From assembly GCA_017397925.1 (NCBI GenBank), contig JAFQHO010000026.1, positions 1 through 64,000 on the forward strand: DNA of 64,000 bases. Direction: 5' to 3'. Positions within the stretch are counted from its first letter, which is position 1; each line of letters starts with the position of its first letter. A program made the translations under genes and the position numbers. The notes beneath the pieces are model-generated. The model was not told the origin of the DNA, did no database searches, and was given only the letters and a program-made list of their open reading frames with translations. Of this stretch, positions 33,342 to 41,211 are shown in pieces. The stretch is from Ruminococcus sp. (lineage in GTDB: Bacteria > Bacillota > Clostridia > Oscillospirales > Ruminococcaceae).

Positions 33342-33837
33342 AATTGGAGCAGCACTGCTTTTCACGGCAGTAGGCGGAGTTATTGGTTATTCTCTTGCAG
33401 ACAGGCTCAGGGAGGCGAAAAGAATATGCATAGGGATAGAGCAGCTATTCACCTCAGCTGAATTTATAATCGGCAGACGCGGAGATGATGTATACGGCTT
33501 CTGCCGCAGTCTTAAACGGGATAAACAGCTTTCCTGCCTTGGATTTATTCACCTTCTGCCCGATGAATACCGCTTCGGCGAGGATTTCCATAAGCTTTGG
33601 AGAAATGCGGTAGACAGCGGATTTCACGGCAACAAAGAGGAAAAGGACTTGTTGCTGCGTTTCGGAGATATACTGGGGCGGAGTGATTCCGAAGCACAGC
33701 TCAGCGCAATACATAACTTTCAGCGTGAGCTTGACGAAATAACGGAACAACGTAGGGAAGCACTGCTGAAAAAGGGCAGGCTATACCGCGGAACAGGGCT
33801 GCTTTTCGGCATAATGGCAGGAATTCTCGTGCTGTAA
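33331..33837 (+). CDS. spoIIIAB: Stage III sporulation protein AB
   Basis: 168 aa. It has an N-terminal membrane segment, a long helical middle, and a C-terminal membrane helix (about 150-167), typical of SpoIIIAB (GspF-like). Key parts are 'RLREAKRICIGIEQLFTSAEFIIGRRGDDVYGFCRSL' and 'LLRFGDILGRSDSEAQL'. The start lies within the last 11 bases of spoIIIAA. Confidence 0.93.
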   Translation: MIFRIGAALLFTAVGGVIGYSLADRLREAKRICIGIEQLFTSAEFIIGRRGDDVYGFCRSLKRDKQLSCLGFIHLLPDEYRFGEDFHKLWRNAVDSGFHGNKEEKDLLLRFGDILGRSDSEAQLSAIHNFQRELDEITEQRREALLKKGRLYRGTGLLFGIMAGILVL

Positions 33838-33849
33838 AGGGGTGGGAAT

Positions 33850-34044
33850 ATGGATATAGATTTAATATTCAAAATCGCAGGAACCGGCATAATCGTGGCT
33901 GTTCTCAATCTTGTGCTGAAACGGGCAGAGCGCGAAGAACAGGCAATGATGACAACCCTTGCAGGTCTTATTGTGGTGCTTATGCTCATTGTTGAGGAAA
34001 TTGCGGGGCTGTTTGAAACAGTTAAAACGGTGTTCGGCTTATGA
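33850..34044 (+). CDS. spoIIIAC: Stage III sporulation protein AC
   Basis: 64 aa, two membrane helices. 'IDLIFKIAGTGIIVAVLNLVLK', a short basic/acidic loop, and 'TLAGLIVVLMLIVEEIAGLFETVKTVFGL' match SpoIIIAC in length and sequence. It overlaps spoIIIAD by four bases. Confidence 0.94.
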   Translation: MDIDLIFKIAGTGIIVAVLNLVLKRAEREEQAMMTTLAGLIVVLMLIVEEIAGLFETVKTVFGL

Positions 34045-34430
34045 TTGACAGAAGCTTTGTAACAGCCTCATTCTGCCTGTGTTCAGCCATTCTTGCAGTA
34101 ATACTCCGCCAGCACTGCCGCGAGCAGTCAATGCTTCTTGCCATAGCCGCCTGCACTGTCATTATGGGCAGTTTTGCCGCCTTTGCAGCGCCCCTTATGA
34201 GTGAAATCAATGATATTTTCACCGCGGCAGGTATATCCGAAAGCTATCTATCTCTTATTTACAAGGGTGCGGCAATATGCATTGTTACGCGAATAACTGC
34301 GGAGCTTTGCCGTGACAGCGGCGAGGGTGCAATTGCCTCGGCTGCGGAGTTGTGGGGGCGCGGAGCAGTGGCACTTCTCAGCTTGCCCCTTGTAAAGGCG
34401 GTATTAGAGCAGATAAATAGTCTGATGTAG
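34041..34430 (+). CDS. spoIIIAD: Stage III sporulation protein AD
   Basis: 129 aa, four predicted membrane helices. 'ISESYLSLIYKGAAICIVTRITAELCRDSGEGAIASAAELWGRGAVALLSLPLV' is the conserved core of SpoIIIAD. Place and length agree with the family. Confidence 0.94.
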   Translation: MIDRSFVTASFCLCSAILAVILRQHCREQSMLLAIAACTVIMGSFAAFAAPLMSEINDIFTAAGISESYLSLIYKGAAICIVTRITAELCRDSGEGAIASAAELWGRGAVALLSLPLVKAVLEQINSLM

Positions 34431-34437
34431 GTGGATT

Positions 34438-35520
34438 ATGAAAAGATTAATTGTTATGGCTGTATCGTTGTTTCTGATTTTTCCCTGTATATCACCCTTA
34501 TCAGCCTTTGCCGAGGGTACAGCCGACTACACCGCAGAAATTGCTGAGGAGCTTGACGGCATTCTCTCCGAATTCGGCACGGGATTTGAAATGTCTGATA
34601 TAGAAAACCTTTCCCTTGCAAATCTCTGGGACAGGCTATGGCAGGAATTTTCAACCCGTCTTTCATCTCCTATGAAAATGATGTCCTCTGTGTTTCTTGT
34701 AATTGTTTTTTCGGCAGTTGTGAAGTCTTTTGCGGACAGCTCCGATGATATGTATAATATGATATGCGTAATAGCCTCAGTTATAGTTATACTTCCTCGG
34801 CTTACGGAGGTATACGGCGGTATATTGCAGTCAATTCAGACAATGGGTGGATTTATACTTGTATTTGTTCCCGTTTTGTCAGCCGTATCCGTAGCCTGCG
34901 GAGGCTTTACAACGGCAGGGGTATGTCATATGCTGCTGCTTGGAGCCTCCGAGGTAATTGTGAGGATATCCGAATGCTATCTTATGCCCGTCCTTGGCAT
35001 AACGGCATCTATAGGGGCGACAGGCAGTGTATTTCCAAATACATCTCTTGACAGCATAGTAAATCTGCTGAAAAAGGCTGTTACCTGGGGAATATCCATA
35101 ACTATGACGCTTTTCACGGGTTTTGTTACGTTGAAATGCACCATAACAGGCCGTGCCGACGGTGCCGCAGGAAAGACGGCAAAAATGCTTGTATCCGGGT
35201 TTGTCCCCATTGTAGGGGGAGCTGTTTCCGACGCTTATTCCACTGTCAAGGGCAGTTTTGAGGTAATCGGCGGAACAGTGGGCGCAGCAGGATTTGTAGC
35301 TATAGCAATAATTATACTTCCCACTCTGCTGGAGCTTCTTGTATACCGTTTTGTAATGTGGGCAGGAAGTGCGGCGGCTGATGTATTTGGCGCTGATTCA
35401 ATATCAAAGCTTCTGAAAAGCATAGACGGGGGATTTGCAATAGCCCAGTGCGTGATGATATGCTATTCGGTTATATTTATTCTCTGTACAGCAATACTTA
35501 TGAAAACCTTTGGAGGTTAG
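34438..35520 (+). CDS. spoIIIAE: Stage III sporulation protein AE
   Basis: 360 aa, polytopic membrane protein with a signal-like N-terminus (to about 26). An extracytoplasmic helix pair and about eight membrane segments follow. 'GATGSVFPNTSLDSIVNLLKKAVTWGISITMTLFTGFVTLKC' is family-typical. It is the largest membrane part of the SpoIIIA channel. Starts eight bases after spoIIIAD. Confidence 0.95.
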   Translation: MKRLIVMAVSLFLIFPCISPLSAFAEGTADYTAEIAEELDGILSEFGTGFEMSDIENLSLANLWDRLWQEFSTRLSSPMKMMSSVFLVIVFSAVVKSFADSSDDMYNMICVIASVIVILPRLTEVYGGILQSIQTMGGFILVFVPVLSAVSVACGGFTTAGVCHMLLLGASEVIVRISECYLMPVLGITASIGATGSVFPNTSLDSIVNLLKKAVTWGISITMTLFTGFVTLKCTITGRADGAAGKTAKMLVSGFVPIVGGAVSDAYSTVKGSFEVIGGTVGAAGFVAIAIIILPTLLELLVYRFVMWAGSAAADVFGADSISKLLKSIDGGFAIAQCVMICYSVIFILCTAILMKTFGG

Positions 35521-35523
35521 GCT

Positions 35524-35985
35524 ATGGAAAGCGTAAAATCAACAGTTATGGCTATATGCGCCGTATCGGCGGCAAGGAGTGTCATAGGCGGCTTATTATC
35601 CTCATCAAAGCTGAAAACAGCTGTAATACTTATGCTTGACCTGTTCCTTGCCCTTACGATGATAACGCCCTTTGCACAGGGTACAATTGAGTTTGAACTG
35701 CCTGATTTGTCCGATTTCAGCTATGCCTCCGCAGACCTTGAAAATGACCGTTATGCCGCCGCTATAAAGGCACAGACAGAGGCGAATATAAACGCGGTAC
35801 TTGAACAGCAGCTGCAAGGTGCAGGTATAAATTACACATCAATTGAAACAAATGTTAATATTTCAGCAGATTACAGCATATCTATTAGTAGTGTGACAAT
35901 CACGGCGGAGGACTATGAGGGGGCGGCACTCATAGTAAAAAGCAGTCTTGGAATGGGAACGGAGGTTATAAATGGGAATAGCTGA
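35524..35985 (+). CDS. spoIIIAF: Stage III sporulation protein AF
   Basis: 153 aa. Two N-terminal membrane helices (the second about 37-54) precede a soluble ring-type domain, as in other SpoIIIAF proteins. Sequence similarity in this family is low; the call rests on place in the operon, length and topology. It overlaps spoIIIAG by 14 bases. Confidence 0.87.
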   Translation: MESVKSTVMAICAVSAARSVIGGLLSSSKLKTAVILMLDLFLALTMITPFAQGTIEFELPDLSDFSYASADLENDRYAAAIKAQTEANINAVLEQQLQGAGINYTSIETNVNISADYSISISSVTITAEDYEGAALIVKSSLGMGTEVINGNS

Positions 35986-36493
35986 AAAGATAAAGGGAAT
36001 AGCAGGAAACAAGCGTTCAGCCGCAGGAATAGTCCTGCTTGGTGCGGCAGGAATTGTATTGCTGTTCCTGTCAGGATTATCCGAAAGGGATGATAAAACC
36101 GTAACCGCCGCAGAACAGCCTTATACTGAAGTCGCACGAAGTTTTTGCAGTGAAAGCGAAGAAAGGCTTGAGGCATTTCTGGAAAATATCGAAGGGGCAG
36201 GTGAGGTTGAGGTATATCTTACAGTAGGTTCGGGGGAGAGGTATATTTACGCCTCCGAGAAAAAGCATTCCGAATCTGAAAACAAGCGGAATTCGGAGGA
36301 AAAATACGTCCTTGTGGGAGGAAGCAGCAGCCGCGAACCTCTTGTGGAAACGGTGAAAACTCCCGAAATAACAGGGGCAGTGATTATATGCAGAGGCTGC
36401 GGCAGTCCCGTAGTTGAGGAACGTATGTACAAGGCTGCGTCAGCGGCATTGGGACTTCCCACAGCAGATATTTATGTAACGACAATGAAATAA
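35972..36493 (+). CDS. spoIIIAG: Stage III sporulation protein AG
   Basis: 173 aa. A single membrane helix (about 16-33) comes first. The outside domain has 'RLEAFLENIEGAGEVEVYLTVGSGERYIYA', the ring-building motif, then 'ITGAVIICRGCGSPVVEERMYKAASAALGLPTADIYV', which closes it. SpoIIIAG forms a large ring in the intermembrane space of the sporangium. Confidence 0.93.
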   Translation: MGIAEKIKGIAGNKRSAAGIVLLGAAGIVLLFLSGLSERDDKTVTAAEQPYTEVARSFCSESEERLEAFLENIEGAGEVEVYLTVGSGERYIYASEKKHSESENKRNSEEKYVLVGGSSSREPLVETVKTPEITGAVIICRGCGSPVVEERMYKAASAALGLPTADIYVTTMK

Positions 36494-36505
36494 GGAGAAA
36501 ATACT

Positions 36506-37072
36506 ATGAAAAAGCCAACAATGATTATCGGAAAAAAACAGATTATTATGTCCTGTCTTACGCTTATGCTTGCAGCGGCGGTATACATAAACTACGTAAC
36601 TGCCCCGGATACAATAAAAGGGGGAGATACCGTCAAGGTTGCCGAAATGGGTGACACTGAAACATACGGCGAAACAGAATTTGTAAATGCAGATGTATCA
36701 GCTGAAAAGGCAGAACCTGCATCAGCCGATTATTTTGCACAGGCACGCCTTGACAAGATGAACAACCGTGACGAGGCTGTGCAGACATTACAGACAATTA
36801 TAGGCGGCGGGGACCTTACAGAGGATGAAATGGTGGTAAATGCCATTGACGCTGTGGAGGTTTCAAAGCTTATCGAATCAGAGGGTACTATCGAATCTCT
36901 TGTAAAAGCGCAGGGATTTGAGGACTGTGTAGCGTACCTTGACGGTGAAACTGCAAAGGTGGTAATCAAGACAGAGGGGCTTGATAAGGCACAGGCAGCG
37001 TCGGTAAAGGATATAATTCTCAGCGAAAGTGATGTTACTGCAGAAAATATCAGAATTTTTGAAGTAAAGTAG
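36506..37072 (+). CDS. spoIIIAH: Stage III sporulation protein AH
   Basis: 188 aa. One membrane helix (about 9-26), an acidic linker, a helical part, and the C-terminal ring-building domain 'DCVAYLDGETAKVVIKTEGLDKAQAASVKDIILSESDVTAENIRIFEVK'. It meets forespore SpoIIQ in Bacillus; spoIIQ is not in the window. It ends the spoIIIA operon. Confidence 0.94.
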   Translation: MKKPTMIIGKKQIIMSCLTLMLAAAVYINYVTAPDTIKGGDTVKVAEMGDTETYGETEFVNADVSAEKAEPASADYFAQARLDKMNNRDEAVQTLQTIIGGGDLTEDEMVVNAIDAVEVSKLIESEGTIESLVKAQGFEDCVAYLDGETAKVVIKTEGLDKAQAASVKDIILSESDVTAENIRIFEVK

Positions 37073-37101
37073 TTGAAATGTTGTGAATTATTTGGTATAA
37101 T
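37073..37101 (+). promoter_or_regulatory. Promoter of the Asp23-nusB-xse-dxs operon
   Basis: TTGAAA at 37073-37078, a 17-bp spacer, and TATAAT at 37096-37101. It separates vegetative expression of the downstream genes from the sporulation operon. Confidence 0.8.
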
Positions 37102-37186
37102 ATAAGAGTGAAGATATATGCGGTTATATGATTAAAATAAATAACTGTATATACATCAAATAATCCTTAAAACAGGAGGTAGAAAA

Positions 37187-37519
37187 ATGGACAACGTTAA
37201 AAAGGCTTCCACAGGAGCATTGAAAATTTCAGAGGATGTAATTATCACCGTTGCAAAGCTTGCAGCTCTTGATGTAAAGGGAGTTGCAGAGCTTAGCGGT
37301 GAGGTCAATAAGCTTAGCAAGCTCAAACAGAACGGCCCTATAAAGGTAAAGATGTATGAGGATGTAGCGGCTATTGATATAAAAATAAAGGTTAAAAACG
37401 GAGTTAAGACTGTTCAGGTTGCCCAGGATGTACAGTCTGCAGTAAAGGACAGCATACAGTCAATGACAGGTGTAGCGGTTGCAAGAGTAAATGTAATCGT
37501 TGACGGTGTTGTATTCTAA
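37187..37519 (+). CDS. Asp23/Gls24 family protein
   Basis: 110 aa. 'GALKISEDVIITVAKLAALDVKGVAELSG' and 'VQVAQDVQSAVKDSIQSMTGVAVARVNVIVDGVVF' are the family's core repeats. The same gene (yqhY in Bacillus) lies before nusB in many Firmicutes and is tied to lipid metabolism by genetics, with its mechanism unclear. An AGGAGG site precedes the start. Confidence 0.92.
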   Translation: MDNVKKASTGALKISEDVIITVAKLAALDVKGVAELSGEVNKLSKLKQNGPIKVKMYEDVAAIDIKIKVKNGVKTVQVAQDVQSAVKDSIQSMTGVAVARVNVIVDGVVF

Positions 37520-37536
37520 AAGATTGGAGAAAACAA

Positions 37537-37941
37537 ATGACAAGAAGTGAAATAAGAGACAGCGCATTCAAGCTTGTATTTGAGCAGCTTCTCAGAGATG
37601 ATAATATTGAGGAGCTTTATGAAATTGCTGAGGAAATTGAGGAAATCACCGTAAATGACGATGTAAAGGCAATTGTAAACGGTACTCTTTCCCACGCTGA
37701 GGAGCTTGACGGCATAATTGAAAATTACAGTAAATCCCGTAAGCTTGCGAGAATATCCAAGCTCAACCACGCTATACTGCGAATTGCCGTATACGAGTGT
37801 CTTTACGATGAAAAGACTCCCGACAATGCAGCTATAAGCGAGGCTATTAAGCTTGCGGGTATGTATACATACCGTGAAGATGTAAACTTTATAAACGGCG
37901 TACTGGGTGCATTCTCCCGTGACCGTGTAAAGGAACAGTAA
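37537..37941 (+). CDS. nusB: Transcription antitermination factor NusB
   Basis: 134 aa, all-helical. 'RDSAFKLVFEQLL' at the start, 'LARISKLNHAILRIAVYECLYDEKTPDNAAISEAIKLAGMYTYREDVNFINGVLGAFSR' at the end are NusB hallmarks. It binds boxA RNA with S10 in rRNA antitermination. Start 17 bases after the Asp23-like gene. Confidence 0.95.
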   Translation: MTRSEIRDSAFKLVFEQLLRDDNIEELYEIAEEIEEITVNDDVKAIVNGTLSHAEELDGIIENYSKSRKLARISKLNHAILRIAVYECLYDEKTPDNAAISEAIKLAGMYTYREDVNFINGVLGAFSRDRVKEQ

Positions 37942-37942
37942 A

Positions 37943-38896
37943 ATGCCTGAGTTTCTCGGTATAGATACAAGTAATTACACAACGTCAGCGGCGGTATATA
38001 TCAGCGAAGAAAACCGCATAATACAGCGGAAAAAGCTTCTTCCCGTAAAAAGCGGAGCGTTGGGACTTCGTCAGAGCGACGCTGTTTTCCACCATACAAA
38101 GCAGCTTCCCGAGATGATTGAAGGACTGTTTTCAGAGAATGAAATCGGAAAGATAACAGCGGCGGCGGCATCGGCAAGACCTCGTAATATTGAGGGTTCT
38201 TATATGCCCTGTTTCCTCTGCGGAGAGGGCTTTGTGCGCTCCTATGGTGCTGTTGAGAAAATCCCTGTGTATACCACCTCACACCAGGTAGGCCATATCC
38301 TTGCGGCTCTTTATTCTGCGGACAGGCTTGAACTGATAAATGAGCCATTTATCGCCTTTCACGTAAGCGGCGGAACTACAGATTGCCTTTTGTGTGAGCC
38401 TGACAGCGAATTGGTGCTGAAAATCACAACTATAGCCACATCTCTTGACTTGAACGGAGGACAGGCTGTAGACCGTGTTGGACTTATGCTTGGACTTGAT
38501 TTCCCCTGCGGTATAGAGCTTGAAAAGCTTGCTGTGAAAGCCGACAGACATCAAAAGGTGAAAGCTGTTCTGAAAGACGGAAACTGCTGTCTTTCGGGAG
38601 TTGAGAATAAGTGTAAGGCTATGCTTGAAAAGGGCGAAAAACCTGAAAATATCGCGGCATACTGCCTTGATTTCATCGGTGAAACAATTATTTCAATGAC
38701 GGAATACGCCATAGAAAGGCACGGCAGGCTGCCTCTTGTGTATGCAGGGGGAGTAATGTCTGATATGCTTATCCGTCAGCAGATTATTTCCCGATTTGAG
38801 GGTGCGTCATTTGCACAGCCCCAGTTTTCCTGCGATAATGCGGCAGGAACGGCAATATTCGCATACCTGAAAGGGCGTGAAGAAAAATGCCTGTAA
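37943..38896 (+). CDS. TsaD/Kae1-like (peptidase M22 fold) protein
   Basis: 317 aa. The ASKHA-fold start 'FLGIDTSNYTTSAAVY', then 'TTSHQVGHILAAL' where TsaD has its HxxxH iron site, 'FHVSGGTTDCLL', 'GGQAVDRVGLMLGLDFPCG' and 'VYAGGVMSD' show a complete Kae1-like body. It differs from ordinary TsaD: the first His of H-x3-H is followed by QVGHI, and the N-terminus is shorter. Many clostridia carry this second copy between nusB and xseA. Its own role is unclear; true TsaD makes t6A in tRNA. It overlaps xseA by ten bases. Confidence 0.82.
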   Translation: MPEFLGIDTSNYTTSAAVYISEENRIIQRKKLLPVKSGALGLRQSDAVFHHTKQLPEMIEGLFSENEIGKITAAAASARPRNIEGSYMPCFLCGEGFVRSYGAVEKIPVYTTSHQVGHILAALYSADRLELINEPFIAFHVSGGTTDCLLCEPDSELVLKITTIATSLDLNGGQAVDRVGLMLGLDFPCGIELEKLAVKADRHQKVKAVLKDGNCCLSGVENKCKAMLEKGEKPENIAAYCLDFIGETIISMTEYAIERHGRLPLVYAGGVMSDMLIRQQIISRFEGASFAQPQFSCDNAAGTAIFAYLKGREEKCL

Positions 38897-40083
38897 TTAC
38901 AGTTACACAAGTAAACAAATATATTGCCTCAAAGCTGAAAAGCGACAGGATTTTACAGGGAATAATGGTAAAGGGCGAGATATCCAATTTCGTCTGCCAT
39001 TATAAAAGCGGCCATTGCTATTTCTCCTTGAAGGACAAGGAAAGCACGCTGAAAGCCGTTATGTTCGCGTCGGCGGCGGCAAGGCTTAAATTTCAGCCTG
39101 AGGACGGTATGGCGGTTGTTGCTTCGGGAAGTATTTCCGCATACGAGCGTGACGGCGTTTATCAGCTTTACGTCAATGATATTATTCCCGAAGGTGCAGG
39201 CAAGGAAAGCGTTGCTCTTGAACAGCTGAAAAAGAAGCTGGCGGCGGAGGGTATATTCGCACAGGAGCATAAACGCAGTCTGCCCTATATGCCGAAGAAA
39301 ATCGGAGTTGTAACATCCCTCAGCGGTGCGGCGGTGCAGGATATAATCAATGTGCTGTCAAGGCGATATCCTCTCTGTGAGATATATGCCGTTGACGCTC
39401 TTGTACAGGGCGAAGCGGCACCTATGTCAATTTGTCAGGGCATATTAAAGGCTGAATCTGCTGAATGTGATGTCATAATCGTAGGCAGGGGCGGCGGTTC
39501 CTCTGAGGATTTGTCCGCATACAATACAGAAGCCGTTGCAAGGGCTGTATATGGCTGTAAAGTCCCTGTTATATCGGCTGTGGGACACGAGGTTGACTTT
39601 TCCCTTGCTGACCTTGCGGCTGATATGAGAGCGCCTACCCCCTCAGCGGCGGCAGAGCTTGCGGTTCCCGATATATCGCAGCTTGCAGATACAGTCACAG
39701 CAATGGAAAGACGGTGTGAAAAAGCTGTATCAGCTGCTTTTGAGAGAAAGCTTGCGGTGTATAATTCTATTTCAGCAAGACTTGCAGCTCAATCTCCCGA
39801 AAACAGGTTAAAGCTAATGGGAGAAAAGCTGAGTAATCTTGAAAAACGTGCTGAAACGGCTGCATTACGCAATATTGACAGGCATACGGCGGCTCTTGCG
39901 GAAAAGGCGGCAAGGCTTGACAGCCTAAGTCCCCTTAAAGTAATGGCAAGAGGATATTCCCTTGTGTACAGCGGTGATGAGCTTGTACGGAATTCAGCCG
40001 ATTTATCAGCTGGACAGGAAGTAACACTGCGATTTGACAAGGGCAGGGCAACAGCCGAAATAATTGAAATAAACGGTGAATGA
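38887..40083 (+). CDS. xseA: Exodeoxyribonuclease VII large subunit
   Basis: 398 aa. The N-terminal OB fold, 'VKGEISNFVCHYKSGHCYFSLKD', binds single-stranded DNA. The catalytic core has 'IGVVTSLSGAAVQDIINVLSRRYP', 'VIIVGRGGGSSEDLSAYNTEAVARAV', 'PVISAVGHEVDFSLADLAADMRAPTPSAAAEL'. A helical stalk and a C-terminal strand follow. XseA with XseB degrades single-stranded DNA. The start lies within the previous gene. Confidence 0.96.
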   Translation: MPVITVTQVNKYIASKLKSDRILQGIMVKGEISNFVCHYKSGHCYFSLKDKESTLKAVMFASAAARLKFQPEDGMAVVASGSISAYERDGVYQLYVNDIIPEGAGKESVALEQLKKKLAAEGIFAQEHKRSLPYMPKKIGVVTSLSGAAVQDIINVLSRRYPLCEIYAVDALVQGEAAPMSICQGILKAESAECDVIIVGRGGGSSEDLSAYNTEAVARAVYGCKVPVISAVGHEVDFSLADLAADMRAPTPSAAAELAVPDISQLADTVTAMERRCEKAVSAAFERKLAVYNSISARLAAQSPENRLKLMGEKLSNLEKRAETAALRNIDRHTAALAEKAARLDSLSPLKVMARGYSLVYSGDELVRNSADLSAGQEVTLRFDKGRATAEIIEINGE

Positions 40084-40084
40084 T

Positions 40085-40267
40085 ATGGAAAATAACGTAT
40101 CCTTTGAAGAAAATATGAAAAAGCTGGCGGATATAGTCGCAGAACTTGAAAAAGGCGATGTTCCGCTTGAAAAAACAGTTGAGCTGTACGGCGAAGGCGT
40201 AAAGCTTTCCGCAGTGTGCAAAAATCAGCTTGATAACGCAAAAATTAAAATAACGGAGGTTAAATAA
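40085..40267 (+). CDS. xseB: Exodeoxyribonuclease VII small subunit
   Basis: 60 aa. 'SFEENMKKLADIVAELEKGDVPLEKTVELYGEGVKL' is the conserved helical hairpin of XseB, which binds the stalk of XseA. ATG 40085 with GGTGA upstream is preferred to GTG 40076. The start is one base after the xseA stop. Confidence 0.95.
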   Translation: MENNVSFEENMKKLADIVAELEKGDVPLEKTVELYGEGVKLSAVCKNQLDNAKIKITEVK

Positions 40268-40270
40268 GCT

Positions 40271-41161
40271 ATGAGTAATTTTAATGATACCCTTAATCGT
40301 TACATCGAGTTCACAGAAAAGGAACTTAAAAACTTCAACAACTACAGTCATGAAAACAGACCGCAGGTTAAGCTCATTGACGCTATGAACTATTCTCTCA
40401 GAGCAGGGGGCAAAAGACTCCGACCTGCCCTTGTATACGCTTTTTGCGAGGCTCTCGGCGGTGAGATGGAAACAGCTGCTGCACCTGCCTGCGCCATTGA
40501 AATGATACACACCTTCTCCCTTATTCACGATGACCTTCCTGCTATGGATAACGATGATTTCCGCAGAGGAAAGCCCTCCTGCCACAAGGCATTCGGTGAG
40601 GCTATGGCCATTCTTGCAGGCGATGCCCTTTCTGTACTCCCATTTGAGATAATAGCAGATACTCCCCACCTTACCGCTGAGCAGAAGGTACTGATTATCT
40701 CTGTACTTGCTAACTCTGTAGGCAGAGATGGTATGATAGGCGGACAGGTAATTGATATGGAAAATGAGAAGTGCGATAATGTAGATGAGGAAAATCTCCG
40801 TAACCTTTACCGCTGCAAGACAGGTCAGCTTATTGCTGTATCCTGTGTCATGGGTGCAATCTGTGCTGACGCTGAAAACGAGACAATCAGAGCTGCTGCT
40901 GAGTATGGTCTGCGCCTTGGCTTTGCATTCCAGGTTATTGATGATATCCTCGATGTAACAAGCACTACAGAGGAGCTTGGTAAGCCTGTGGGCAGCGATG
41001 CTGAATCAAACAAGAATACATATGTTTCCCTTTTTGGCATTGAAAAGGCACAGGAAGCAGCTGATAAGGCAACATCTGAGGCTTTGGAGTGGCTCGATGC
41101 TATCCCCAACAATGAGTTCCTCATTGAACTGACGGAAACACTCTTAAAGCGTAAAAAATAA
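40271..41161 (+). CDS. ispA: Polyprenyl (farnesyl/geranyl) diphosphate synthase
   Basis: 296 aa. The first aspartate-rich motif DDLPAMDNDD is at 87-96 and the second, DDILD, near 220. 'GGKRLRPAL' binds diphosphate. It joins isopentenyl diphosphate units; its place between xseB and dxs is the common Firmicutes order. Codon use shifts to that of a well-expressed gene. Confidence 0.95.
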   Translation: MSNFNDTLNRYIEFTEKELKNFNNYSHENRPQVKLIDAMNYSLRAGGKRLRPALVYAFCEALGGEMETAAAPACAIEMIHTFSLIHDDLPAMDNDDFRRGKPSCHKAFGEAMAILAGDALSVLPFEIIADTPHLTAEQKVLIISVLANSVGRDGMIGGQVIDMENEKCDNVDEENLRNLYRCKTGQLIAVSCVMGAICADAENETIRAAAEYGLRLGFAFQVIDDILDVTSTTEELGKPVGSDAESNKNTYVSLFGIEKAQEAADKATSEALEWLDAIPNNEFLIELTETLLKRKK

Positions 41162-41211
41162 AAGGAGTTTCGGGGGAGGGGATTACCATTTCCCATTCCC
41201 ATAACGATAAA

